A program made the position numbers and the translations under genes. Shown here piece after piece: positions 1-8,310 of a stretch of DNA of 38,962 bases (its first letter is position 1; each line of letters opens with the position of its first letter). Source of the stretch: Nocardia beijingensis NBRC 16342 (lineage in GTDB: Bacteria; Actinomycetota; Actinomycetes; Mycobacteriales; Mycobacteriaceae); the NCBI RefSeq assembly GCF_001612785.1, contig NZ_BDBC01000076.1:1-38962 (forward strand), in the 5' to 3' direction. The notes below the pieces were generated by a model. It was not told the origin of the DNA. It saw nothing but the letters and a program-made list of their open reading frames with translations, and made no database searches.

Positions 1-1468
1 AGAGCACGCCGGTGTCCACGTCGGCGCCGGGTCGCGGCAGCACATAGGCCACCAGGGCGGTCGCGCCCGAAGGCAGCGTCTTGCCGAGGGTGGCCGCGAA
101 GTCGATGTCGGGATGGCTGGTGAGAGCGTTGTCGATCTCGCCGAGTTCGATGCGGAAACCGCGGATCTTCACCTGGAAGTCCGAGCGGCCCAGATATTCG
201 ATGACCCCGCCGTCCTGGCCGCCGGTCTCGGTGCGTCGCACCAGGTCACCGGTGCGATACAGCCGCGCGCCGTGGTTGCCGCTCTCGGCGCCGAACGGGC
301 TGGCGACGAAGCGCTCCGCGGTCAGGCCGGGCCGGTTGAGGTAGCCCTGCGCCAGCGCGGGGCCGGAGAGATACAGCTCGCCGACCACCCCGGCCGGCAC
401 CGGGCGCAACCGCGAGTCCAGCACGAACGCGCCGACTCCCGGGATGGCCGTGCCGATCGTGATCGGTTCGCCCGGCGTCATCGGTGGCGTGCTGGTGGCC
501 AGGATCGTCGCCTCGGTGGGCCCGTAGCCGTTGTAGAACTCGCGCTCGGCCGCCCAGCGTCCGACCAGCTCGGGGCCGAACTTGTCACCGGCCACCACCA
601 CGGCCTGCAGGTCGTCCAGCCCGTCCGGATCCACCGACTCCAGCGCGCCCGGCGTGATGAGCATGTGCGTGACGTGCTCGCGGCGCAGGAGATCCGCCAG
701 CTCGAAACCGCCGAACACATCCGGCGGCGCGATCACCAGCGTCGCGCCGGAGGAGAAGGCCAGCAGCAGTTCCAGCACCGAGACGTCGAAGTTCGGCGAG
801 CAGACGTGCAAGACGCGGGAGTCCTCCGTCACGCCGTAGTGCTCGCGCTCCGCCGCGACCAGTCCGGCCAGGCCGCTGTGGGTGACCACGACGCCCTTCG
901 GCTTGCCCGTCGACCCGGAGGTGTAGATGACATAGGCCGGGTGCCGCTCGTCCAGCGGGCGGACCCGGTCGGTGTAGGAGATGGGATGCTCGGGGCGCGC
1001 GGCGATGCGCGCGGCCTGCACCGGGTCGTCCAGTTCGATCCAGTAGACGCCGGTGCCGAGCACCGGGCGGTGCGCCGAGGTGGTCAGGCCCACCGTGGCG
1101 CCGGAGTCGGCGACGATGTGGTTGATGCGGTCGGTGGGGTAGGTCGGATCCACCGGCACGTAGGCCGCGCCGGTCTTGGCGATCGCCCAGACGGCGAGCA
1201 CCGACTCCACGCTGCGCGAGATTCCGATGGCGACCACGTCGCCGGGCCCGACACCGCGCTCGATCAGCTCCCTGGCCAGCCGCGAGGACGCCGCGTCCAG
1301 CTCGGCGTAGGTGAGTTCGCGATCGTCGGCCGGGTCCCCCGTCGGGTTGAACCGGATCGCGACTTCGGTGGCGGCGGACTCGACGGCGGCGGTGAGCAGC
1401 TGCGCGAAGAGCGGACTGCCCGACCTGCGGCGACGGCTACCGCGAGCAGAGCGACGGGCGGTTTCCAT
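1..1468 (-). CDS. Non-ribosomal peptide synthetase, N-terminal adenylation domain (3' end outside the window)
   Basis: The first 489 residues of a large gene are visible; the frame stays open to the window edge. It opens directly with an adenylation domain, without a condensation domain, so this looks like a loading module that activates the first amino acid as an aminoacyl-AMP. Core motifs appear in order: A3 YTSGSTGKPKGVV, A4 FDVS, A5 NGYGPTEATI, A7 LYRTGDLVR and A8 FQVKIRGFRIELGEI. Aligning by eye to the PheA pocket positions gives roughly D-V-L-G-V-A-G-I-L, which I do not assign to a substrate. The ATG at 1468 follows an AGAGGTG ribosome site and a short basic leader. The LuxR-type regulator just upstream on the same strand is a plausible regulator. 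The family call is firm; product and substrate are unknown. Confidence 0.93.
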   Translation of the reverse strand, partial: METARRSARGSRRRRSGSPLFAQLLTAAVESAATEVAIRFNPTGDPADDRELTYAELDAASSRLARELIERGVGPGDVVAIGISRSVESVLAVWAIAKTGAAYVPVDPTYPTDRINHIVADSGATVGLTTSAHRPVLGTGVYWIELDDPVQAARIAARPEHPISYTDRVRPLDERHPAYVIYTSGSTGKPKGVVVTHSGLAGLVAAEREHYGVTEDSRVLHVCSPNFDVSVLELLLAFSSGATLVIAPPDVFGGFELADLLRREHVTHMLITPGALESVDPDGLDDLQAVVVAGDKFGPELVGRWAAEREFYNGYGPTEATILATSTPPMTPGEPITIGTAIPGVGAFVLDSRLRPVPAGVVGELYLSGPALAQGYLNRPGLTAERFVASPFGAESGNHGARLYRTGDLVRRTETGGQDGGVIEYLGRSDFQVKIRGFRIELGEIDNALTSHPDIDFAATLGKTLPSGATALVAYVLPRPGADVDTGVL

Positions 1469-1759
1469 TCGAGTGCATTCACCTCTCGCATCGAGCCAGG
1501 ACCCGGGCTCTACCCTGCTCAGGGCTTGTTATCCGGGGCCAGCGCGGACCGAGCAATCATATAAGGGGCTGACCACTGAACCCGCGCGCTGTATTGGATT
1601 GCCGCGGGTGCCGTCGCTACGGTCCCGCGCCCCCTGGTTGTGTGCGGTCCTCTCGTCGCACACCAGCCGCCCCCTGGAATCGGTGTCTTGCCTGATTCCT
1701 GCCGTTATATCGGTGCGGACGCAGTCGTGTTGCAGGACCACCCGAATCGGTGAGTTTGC

Positions 1760-2743
1760 TCACAGCCAGCCGCGCCGCGTGGCTTGCACCCCCGCCTGGA
1801 ATCTCGTGCTCGCCCCGAGACGCTCCAGCAGCCGTGCGGTCCGGCGGACCACCGTGCGCCGGGACATCCCGAGCCTGCGCGCGATGGTGTCATCGGTCGC
1901 GCCGAGTCCCATCAGGGTCAGGATCGCGCGGTCGCGTTCGTCCAGCGCCTCGGCGGCCGGATTCACCGAGATCGGCGCGGCCATGGTCCACAGCACGTCG
2001 AACGTCTTGATCAGCAACTCGAGCGTGGGCGATCCGGTGATGCGCAGACCCATCGGGTCGGGCCTGCGGTCGTCGGCGTGCAGCACCAGGCTGGCGCGCT
2101 GGTCGTCACTGATGATCAGTTTGAACGGCGGGTCGGGCAGGGTTCTGGCCTGCGCGCCGCCCGCGTTGGTCGACAGCGCGTGCCGCAGGCGATCCGGGTC
2201 CTGATAGACGGTGTCCTGATACAGGGTCTGGTAGCGGATGCCTTCGGCGAGCCTGGTCCGTTTGAGTTCGAACAGCCGGCGCTCGCGCTCGGGATCGCTG
2301 AGATAGGGCCCGCGCTCGACCAGCTTCACGCAGCTGCGCGCGCCGGTCTGCATCTCTTCGAAATCCGCCAACATCTCCAGCCGCTCGTACACCGGCACCA
2401 CCGCGCCGTTGCCGCGCGGCGAGCGGCGCACCGAGCGGAACGTCTCGCTCAATCGGGCTGCGGCAGCGTGCATCTGGTTGATCTCCTGCTGCCTTCGCCG
2501 TGCCTCGGCTTCGGACAGCGATTCCGGCGCGTGCGCGTCCCACAACGGTTCGCCGTCGGGCGACTCGATGCGGATCGCGGCGTGCAGTTCACACAACACA
2601 TCCAGCGATTCCGCGGCCAGGTCTTCCGAAACGCCCAGGTACTGCGCGATATCGGCGAGACTCGACCGGGGATGGTGCACCAGCACGGCGTATGCGCGGC
2701 CGTGCGGTGACCCAGGCTCGAAGATGTCGCCCAGCTCGATCAC
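1760..2743 (-). CDS. LuxR-type helix-turn-helix transcriptional regulator
   Basis: This 327-residue protein probably binds DNA through a C-terminal LuxR-type helix-turn-helix at about residues 268-327, which includes GATDDTIARRLGMSRRTVVR. The N-terminus (about 10-60) looks like a separate winged-helix segment resembling TrmB/PadR-like domains. The middle (about 140-260) may sense a ligand, but I recognise no family there. The ATG gives a good N-terminus (MIELGDIFEPGSPHG). The gene lies directly upstream of the NRPS gene on the same strand with a 291-base gap, so pathway-specific control is plausible but only inferred from position. Confidence 0.85.
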   Translation of the reverse strand: MIELGDIFEPGSPHGRAYAVLVHHPRSSLADIAQYLGVSEDLAAESLDVLCELHAAIRIESPDGEPLWDAHAPESLSEAEARRRQQEINQMHAAAARLSETFRSVRRSPRGNGAVVPVYERLEMLADFEEMQTGARSCVKLVERGPYLSDPERERRLFELKRTRLAEGIRYQTLYQDTVYQDPDRLRHALSTNAGGAQARTLPDPPFKLIISDDQRASLVLHADDRRPDPMGLRITGSPTLELLIKTFDVLWTMAAPISVNPAAEALDERDRAILTLMGLGATDDTIARRLGMSRRTVVRRTARLLERLGASTRFQAGVQATRRGWL

Positions 2744-2885
2744 GGCCCGAGCCTAGCGACCGACCGGTGCCCATGGGGCAGGTCCACGAGACCCGCGCGC
2801 GAACCGCCTCGCACGTCACCTGAACGCGGGAGGCTACGCTGCGCGCAACCGTGCGCTGATCGGAATATCAAGCCGGACAGGGAAA

Positions 2886-3761
2886 TCAGTGCGCGGACGG
2901 GCCCCACTCCAGAGGCACGCCCTTGGCGGCGAGGTAGGGCATCGGGTCGATCTTGGTGCCCGACTGGTCCCAGATCTCCAGGTGCAGGTGCGGACCGGTG
3001 GACTGACCCCGGTTGCCGACGGTGGCGATCACGTCGCCCGCGTTCACCCGCTGGCCCGCGTGCACGAACATCTCGTTCACGTGGCCGTAGACCGCGGTTG
3101 TGCCGTCGTCCTGCAACACGCGCACCCACAAGCCGAAGCCGGAGGCCGGTCCCGCCTCGATGACTTTGCCGCTGCTGACCGAGTGGATCGGCGCGCCCAG
3201 CGCGTCGGCGAAGTCGAGGCCGTAATGCATGGCGCCCCAGCGGCTGCCGAAGCCGGAGCTGATCTCCCCGGCCACCGGGCGCACCGCGGGCGCCGGGGCG
3301 ACCTGCTGCTGCACGCCCTTGAGGGCCTCCTCGGCCTGCGCCAGGGGACCGGCGAGTTCCGGGGGGAGATTGGGAATGCCGAACGGCGCGGCGACCGGGG
3401 CGGCGATCTGCCCCGCCACCGCGGCGGGCTCCGGCGCGGGCTGCGCCACCGGCGTGGCGGCGGCCTTCGCCTCGGCGACCGGAAGGATGCTCGTCCCCTT
3501 CACCGTGGCGGGCGCGGCCTGCGTCTCTTCCTCGGTATCGTGCGAACCGGGCAGCAGCGGCGACGCGTAAGCGAGCGCGGGAGCGACCTGGCTGGCAGCG
3601 CCGATCAGGGCACCCGCCGCGACCGCGGCGGTGGCGGCGGCCTTGACTCGCTCGGTGGCGGACGGCTCGGCGCGGTGCCGCGTCGGACGGCCCGTTTCGC
3701 CGCCGTCGCCGAGGAGGCTCTGGACGGTAATGGAACTGGGGCCTACACGGTGCTGCGACAA
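2886..3761 (-). CDS. Secreted M23 family (LytM-type) peptidoglycan endopeptidase
   Basis: The C-terminal half is a complete M23 domain. The zinc ligands are visible as HYGLD (HxxxD), YGHVNE and the HLHLE (HxH) motif. The family cleaves peptide cross-links of peptidoglycan or activates other wall hydrolases outside the cell. The N-terminus has a basic stretch followed by a hydrophobic Ala-rich segment ending near APALAYASP, read as a signal peptide or anchor, and then a Pro/Ala-rich linker. The frame is open far upstream into the divergent neighbour, so the start was chosen as TTG at 3761, which is preceded by GAGGA with a six-base gap. This gives 291 residues. The start is moderately sure, the function well supported. 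Confidence 0.85.
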   Translation of the reverse strand: MSQHRVGPSSITVQSLLGDGGETGRPTRHRAEPSATERVKAAATAAVAAGALIGAASQVAPALAYASPLLPGSHDTEEETQAAPATVKGTSILPVAEAKAAATPVAQPAPEPAAVAGQIAAPVAAPFGIPNLPPELAGPLAQAEEALKGVQQQVAPAPAVRPVAGEISSGFGSRWGAMHYGLDFADALGAPIHSVSSGKVIEAGPASGFGLWVRVLQDDGTTAVYGHVNEMFVHAGQRVNAGDVIATVGNRGQSTGPHLHLEIWDQSGTKIDPMPYLAAKGVPLEWGPSAH

Positions 3762-3975
3762 GCTGAGTCCTCGGTCGTACAACAGGGTCCGGGATGCCGG
3801 AGCCCGAGCCGAACCGGTTCGATAACGATCCGGTAGAGCCGGGCGAAATAACGGTTTGGCATCCGTTGTGACGGGAACTCTACCGCGTCGTGACCATTCC
3901 GCAACCTTCCGGCGGAAAAACGCTGGTGAGGCCCGGGTCACATGTCCAAATCCGCGAATGCGCGACAATCGGACC

Positions 3976-5022
3976 GTGATCATCGACCAGTTGGACGTCC
4001 CGATCGCGCTCGCCCCGATGGCGGGCGGCCCATCCACCCCCGAGCTGACCGCCGCGGTGACCGAGGCGGGCGGTTTCGCCCAGTTGGCCGCCGGATATCT
4101 GAGCGCCGCCGACACCGCGGCGCGGATCGCGGCGACCCGCGCGGCCACCGGCAAGCCGTTCGGCGTCAATCTGTTCGTGCCCGGCCCGCCGACTCCCGCC
4201 GCCGACCTCGCGGACTACTTGAACGAACTCGGCGCCGAGCACGAACTCGGCGATCCGCGCTTCGACACCGACGACTGGGACGCCAAACTCGACCTGCTCG
4301 TCGCCGATCCGGTCGCGGCCGTGTCGTTCACCTTCGGTTGCCCGAGCCCCGCGGACATCGACCGGCTGCACGCCGCGGGTTCCGAGGTCTGGGTCACCGT
4401 CACCTCGGTGGCCGAGGCGCGCGTCGCGGTCGAGGCGGGCGCCGACGTGCTCATCGCCCAGGGCGCGGAGGCGGGCGGCCACCGCGCGACGTTCACGGAT
4501 CGCCCCGCCGATGACGCCACCGACCCACTCGGCCTGCTGGCGCTGCTGCAATTGCTCACCGCCGCCACCGATCGGCCACTGGTGGCCTCCGGCGGCCTCG
4601 CGACGGGCGCCGGCATCGCCGCCGCGCTGGCGGCGGGCGCCGCGGCCGCGCAGCTGGGCACGGTGTTCCTGCGCTGCCCCGAGGCGGGCACCAATCAGGT
4701 GCACCGCGCCGCGCTGACCTCCGATACTCCGACCATGCTCACCCGCGCGTTCACCGGGCGCAGGGCACGCGGGTTGCGCAATCGATTCCTGGTGCGCCAC
4801 ACCGCAACAGCGCCGACCGGTTACCCGGAGATCCACTACGCCACCGCCCCGCTGCGCGCCGCCGCACGGGCCGCGGGCAACCCCGACGAGGTCAACCTCT
4901 GGGCGGGCCAAACCCACGAGCTGGCACCCGAGCTACCCGCGGGCGAATTGGTCGCGACCCTGGCCGCCGACACGAAAGCCGCACTGGAAAAAGCGCTTTC
5001 ACGCCGAATCCAGCATTATTGA
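3976..5022 (+). CDS. Nitronate monooxygenase (2-nitropropane dioxygenase family, FMN-dependent)
   Basis: The protein has the TIM-barrel pattern of nitronate monooxygenases: N-terminal PIALAPMAGG, a central segment ADVLIAQGAEAGGHR that matches the FMN phosphate-binding loop, and ASGGLATGAGIAAALAAGA near the C-terminal third. Such enzymes oxidise alkyl nitronates, often detoxifying propionate-3-nitronate. GTG at 3976 was chosen because homology-like sequence begins there (IIDQLDVPIALAPM); an in-frame ATG lies at 3958 and the frame stays open to 3856. No strong ribosome site precedes either, so the mRNA may be leaderless. It diverges from the M23 peptidase gene; the 214 bases between them must hold both promoters. 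It belongs to a family that also contains enoyl-ACP reductases, so the substrate is uncertain. Confidence 0.85.
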   Translation: MIIDQLDVPIALAPMAGGPSTPELTAAVTEAGGFAQLAAGYLSAADTAARIAATRAATGKPFGVNLFVPGPPTPAADLADYLNELGAEHELGDPRFDTDDWDAKLDLLVADPVAAVSFTFGCPSPADIDRLHAAGSEVWVTVTSVAEARVAVEAGADVLIAQGAEAGGHRATFTDRPADDATDPLGLLALLQLLTAATDRPLVASGGLATGAGIAAALAAGAAAAQLGTVFLRCPEAGTNQVHRAALTSDTPTMLTRAFTGRRARGLRNRFLVRHTATAPTGYPEIHYATAPLRAAARAAGNPDEVNLWAGQTHELAPELPAGELVATLAADTKAALEKALSRRIQHY

Positions 5023-5084
5023 CAACGACTTTCGTTTAGACTTCAGTGGCATCGCATCGACGTCCAGCACTGGAGGAGAGCGCC

Positions 5085-5477
5085 ATGTCCCTTGATGTCC
5101 CCACCGCACTACTCGAACGCGCCGAGCGCGGCGAGGTCGACGACGCCGACTTCGTCGAGGTCGTGCGCACTTCGCTGCCCTACGCCTGGGAAGTGGTCAG
5201 CCGCGTGGCCGACGACCTGCGCTCGGGCACGGCGGAGTTCGCCGACAACACGATCGCGCCGCCCGACGAGACGGCGCGTGGACAACTGCTGCGCGCCATG
5301 GCTTCCGACGCGATTCGCGGCGGACTGGAACGGCATTTCGGCGTGAAGCTCGCCTTCCAGAACTGCCACCGGGTCGCCGCGTTCCCGCTCTCCGCGGTCG
5401 GCGGCGAGACCTACACCACGTTCATCGGCACCAGGGCCCAGCTGCTCAACCAGAGCCCGGAACTGCGCAACTGCTGA
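5085..5477 (+). CDS. SCO5389 family protein (conserved actinobacterial protein of unknown function)
   Basis: The 130-residue product begins MSLDVPTALLERAERGEVDD and ends QLLNQSPELRNC. It carries the segments SLPYAWE, EFADN, ARGQLLRAMASDAIRGGLERHFG and LAFQNCHRVAAFPL, which I recognise as those of the SCO5389 family, widespread in Actinobacteria and without a known function. No membrane segment is visible. The ATG at 5085 follows a strong GGAGGAGAG ribosome site with a short gap; the earlier in-frame start at 5046 lacks one. A perfect 15-bp hairpin follows 10 bases after the stop, so the gene is probably a single transcription unit. Confidence 0.85.
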   Translation: MSLDVPTALLERAERGEVDDADFVEVVRTSLPYAWEVVSRVADDLRSGTAEFADNTIAPPDETARGQLLRAMASDAIRGGLERHFGVKLAFQNCHRVAAFPLSAVGGETYTTFIGTRAQLLNQSPELRNC

Positions 5478-5487
5478 TCCACGAACC

Positions 5488-5530
5488 GAACACCCGGCGC
5501 GGCAAACAGTTTCGCCCGCGCCGGGTGTTC
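5488..5530. terminator. Hairpin terminator after the SCO5389-family gene
   Basis: Perfect 15-bp inverted repeat, GAACACCCGGCGCGG at 5488-5502 and its complement at 5516-5530, with a 13-base loop. It starts 10 bases after the stop codon. There is no U-tract, which is common for actinobacterial terminators. Confidence 0.8.
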
Positions 5531-5601
5531 TCGTGTATCCGGCGCCGTGCCCGCGCGTCGCCGCCGCCCGCCGCGGCGGTCTGCGCGTAGGGTGAACCGC
5601 C

Positions 5602-6150
5602 ATGAGCAGCAACGATCTTCGCGATGAGGTCGAGGCCCGGCTCGCGCCGTGGCGCGAACAGCTCGGGGCGGACCGCGCCGCCTACACCAATCACGTGCTG
5701 CGCGTTCTGTCGCTGTGCGACCTCATGGCCGACGAACGGCAAACCCCGCCGAGCACCCGCGAGGAGTTCCTCACCGCGGCCGTCCTGCACGACATCGGCA
5801 TCTGGTCGGCGGGCACCTTCGACTACCTCGCCCCCTCCTGCGATCAGGCGCGCGCCTGGCTGGCGAGCATCGACCGCGACGACCTGACCGCACTGGTGGT
5901 GGCGATGATCGACCAGCACCACAAGCTCCGTCCCGCAGGACCGCCGCACGACCCGGTCGAGATCTTCCGGCGCGCCGACGCGATCGACGTCGAACTCGGC
6001 TTGCTCGGCCGATTCGGCATCTCCCGCGGAATCTATCGCGAGCTGGCGAAGCGCTATCCCGACCACGGCTTCCACCGCAGGCTCGTCACCCTTGCCGCGC
6101 GGCGGCTGCGCAGTCACCCCACGTCACCACTGCCGGTGCTGAAGTGGTGA
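5602..6150 (+). CDS. HD-domain protein (predicted metal-dependent phosphohydrolase)
   Basis: This 182-residue protein has the HD superfamily pattern. His31 lies in a predicted first helix (TNHVLRVLSLCDLM) and is followed by the His-Asp pair H63-D64 in AAVLHDIGIW. A later DQHHKL segment and RRADAIDVELGL supply further His/Asp candidates for the metal site. HD proteins hydrolyse phosphomonoesters or phosphodiesters, often of nucleotides; the substrate here cannot be read from sequence. ATG at 5602 has a GGGTGA ribosome site six bases upstream. The gene converges with the acyl-CoA ligase gene, and its stop codon lies inside a shared hairpin. Confidence 0.8.
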   Translation: MSSNDLRDEVEARLAPWREQLGADRAAYTNHVLRVLSLCDLMADERQTPPSTREEFLTAAVLHDIGIWSAGTFDYLAPSCDQARAWLASIDRDDLTALVVAMIDQHHKLRPAGPPHDPVEIFRRADAIDVELGLLGRFGISRGIYRELAKRYPDHGFHRRLVTLAARRLRSHPTSPLPVLKW

Positions 6151-6153
6151 CGT
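6121..6153. terminator. Bidirectional hairpin between convergent genes
   Basis: Perfect 11-bp inverted repeat: ACGTCACCACT at 6121-6131 and AGTGGTGACGT at 6143-6153, with an 11-base loop. It overlaps the last codons and stop of the HD-domain gene and ends 12 bases before the stop of the convergent acyl-CoA ligase gene, so it can serve both. Confidence 0.65.
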
Positions 6154-6165
6154 AGGGCGGCGATC

Positions 6166-7803
6166 TCAGGCGAGCGTGGTGACGTCCAGGTCGCCGTCGG
6201 CGTACTGGCTGCGCAGCCGCTTCTTGTCGAACTTGCCCACGCTGGTCTTCGGCACCTCGGCGATGAAGGTCCAGCGTTCCGGCAGCTGCCATTTGGCGAA
6301 CTTGTCGGCGAGGAAGTCGCGCAACTCCTCCGGCTTGGCCTCGGCTCCCTCGGCCAGCACCACCGCGACCAGCGGGCGCTCGTCCCACTTCTCGTCCGGC
6401 ACGCCGATCACCGCCGCCTCGGCGACCGCGGGGTGCCCGATCACGGCGTTCTCCAGATCCACCGACGAGATCCACTCGCCACCGGACTTGATCACGTCCT
6501 TGGACCGGTCCACCAGGGTGAGATAGCCGTCGGGGCTGATCTTGCCGACATCGCCGGTGCGCAGCCAGCCGTCGTGGAACTTCTCCGGATCGACCGCGGC
6601 GCCGTCCGGCGAATAGTACGAGCCGGTGATCCACGGGCCGCGCACTTCCAGCTCGCCCAGCGACTCACCGTCGTTGGGCACCACGCCGTTGTCGCCGACC
6701 AGACGCGCTTGCACGCCGGCGGGGAAGCGGCCCTGGGTCACCCGATAGGCCCACTTCTGCTCGTCGGTGACCGCCGTGGCGGGCGGATGCGCCACGCTGC
6801 CCAGCGGCGAGGTCTCGGTCATGCCCCACGCGTGCAGCACCCGCACGCCGTGCTTGTCCTCGAAAGTGCGCATCATCGACGGCGGCACCGCGGAGCCGCC
6901 GACCACCACCGCGCGCAGATGCGTGATGTCCTGCGGGTTCGCCGCCAGCGCCGCCAGCACCCCGCCCCAGATGGTCGGCACCGCGGCGGCGAAGGACGGC
7001 TGCTGCGCGGCCATCATCTCCAGCAGCGGGCCCGGCTGCAGGAACCGGTCCGGCATCAGCAGATTCGCGCCCGACATCAGCGCCGCGTACGGCAGGCCCC
7101 AGGCGTTCGCGTGGAACAGCGGGACGATGGCCAGGATGTTGTCGCTTTCGAACAGGCCCATCCCGTTGTTCGCGGCGACCTGCATGGCGTGCAGCCAGTT
7201 CGAGCGGTGCGAGTACACCACGCCCTTCGGGTCGCCCGTGGTGCCGGAGGTGTAGCACATCGCCGCGGCGGAGCGCTCATCGATCACCGGGAAGTCGTAG
7301 GTGTCCGGCTGCCCGCCCAGCAACTCGGTGTAGGCGTGCACCTGCACACCCTCCGGCGCGGTGAGCGTGGCCGCGTCGCCGTTGACCACGATGACGTGGC
7401 GGACGGTCGTCAGGTGCGGCAGGATCTGGCCGAACAGCGGCACCAGCGTGCCGTCCACCAGCACCACCTGGTCTTCGGCGTGGTTGGCCACGTACACGAC
7501 CTGGTCGGGGAACAACCGGATGTTCAGCGCGTGCAGCACCGCGCCCATCGCGGGCACCGCGATGTAGGCGACCAAGTGCTCGTTGTTGTTCCACATGAAC
7601 GTGCCGACCCGGTCGCCGACGCCGATGCCGAGCCCGCGCAGCGCGTTCGCCAACCGCGCCGATTCGGCGCCGACCTCGCGATAGGTCATGGTGCGCACGC
7701 CGGTGCCGGTCCACGTGGACACGGTGGAATCCCCGGCGAACGTCGATGCGTAGCGCAGCAACGTGGCCAACGACAACGGCTCGTCCTGCATAGTGCTCAA
7801 CAT
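6166..7803 (-). CDS. Fatty-acid--CoA ligase (FadD-type, AMP-forming)
   Basis: The 545-residue protein is a full-length acyl-CoA synthetase of the ANL superfamily. It activates a carboxylic acid to acyl-AMP and transfers it to CoA. The P-loop-like motif YTSGTTGDPKGVVYSHRS is near residues 190-206. The A5-like HAWGMTETSPLGS and the signature DGWLRTGDVGKISPDGYL followed by DRSKDVIKSGGEWIS are all intact, as is the C-terminal lysine region KTSVGKFDKKRLR. An AAGGAG site five bases before the ATG at 7803 supports the start. The sequence resembles medium/long-chain ligases (LFHANAWGLPYAALMSGA segment); chain length is inferred only. It ends at the hairpin shared with the HD-domain gene. Confidence 0.92.
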   Translation of the reverse strand: MLSTMQDEPLSLATLLRYASTFAGDSTVSTWTGTGVRTMTYREVGAESARLANALRGLGIGVGDRVGTFMWNNNEHLVAYIAVPAMGAVLHALNIRLFPDQVVYVANHAEDQVVLVDGTLVPLFGQILPHLTTVRHVIVVNGDAATLTAPEGVQVHAYTELLGGQPDTYDFPVIDERSAAAMCYTSGTTGDPKGVVYSHRSNWLHAMQVAANNGMGLFESDNILAIVPLFHANAWGLPYAALMSGANLLMPDRFLQPGPLLEMMAAQQPSFAAAVPTIWGGVLAALAANPQDITHLRAVVVGGSAVPPSMMRTFEDKHGVRVLHAWGMTETSPLGSVAHPPATAVTDEQKWAYRVTQGRFPAGVQARLVGDNGVVPNDGESLGELEVRGPWITGSYYSPDGAAVDPEKFHDGWLRTGDVGKISPDGYLTLVDRSKDVIKSGGEWISSVDLENAVIGHPAVAEAAVIGVPDEKWDERPLVAVVLAEGAEAKPEELRDFLADKFAKWQLPERWTFIAEVPKTSVGKFDKKRLRSQYADGDLDVTTLA

Positions 7804-8310
7804 CGGAACTCCTTTTTCTTCGGTGACTTCCCGTCAGAAAGCCAAGTCGGTCGCGGCCTTCGTGGCTCCGATGTGCTCCCGTGCGGCAACCCCGCCCCGC
7901 GGATCACTTCGGGAGACAGAACGAGCGCGTGGCCCGGCGTCCGGTGGACAACGACTCGCCCACGGACCCGGAGGTCTTGATGCGCACCGATGCGATACAC
8001 CGGCCGCATGCGCCGCAGTCCGCGCTCGGAGCGGTCGCGGGCGAGGCCGACCTCGGCCGGATGCACCGCAGAGCCGATCGACGCGCCTGCGTCGCGATCT
8101 TCCGCGTCGGGACCGCGGAGCACCAGGGCGGGCAATTCAGGGAAAGTCGGAATACGCGGCGGCATGGTTCAGCACGCATCGACCATGAGCCACATCACAC
8201 GGGGGATGCTACCCAACGGTAAGCCGCCGCGGGCAACGGTGGCGAGGCAAGACCGCACGCCTGAATCGAGGGCATACGCCATCAGTTTCTGCTGGTCAAC
8301 CGCCGACGCC
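7804..8310. other. Intergenic stretch upstream of the acyl-CoA ligase gene
   Basis: This 507-base gap separates two leftward genes. It must hold the promoter of the acyl-CoA ligase gene, whose ribosome site is at its left edge. A leftward open frame of about 122 codons (8165-7797) runs into the ligase start; its codon use is only weakly biased and I recognise nothing in it. No RNA gene or repeat is evident. Confidence 0.5.

Noticed and set aside
113..1564. Long open frames on the plus strand across the NRPS gene
   Set aside because: They are antisense shadows of a high-GC gene whose minus-strand translation has all adenylation motifs.
3762..4169. Upstream extension of the M23 peptidase frame into the nitronate monooxygenase gene
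   Set aside because: It would overlap a divergent gene with clear homology; TTG at 3761 has a good ribosome site and gives a normal signal region.
5046..5084. Earlier start for the SCO5389-family gene
   Set aside because: No ribosome site, and the extra residues do not fit the family; GGAGGAGAG precedes the ATG at 5085.
7797..8165. Leftward frame of about 122 codons upstream of the acyl-CoA ligase
   Set aside because: It overlaps the ligase ribosome site and start, has only weak codon bias and no recognisable motif; not strong enough to call.
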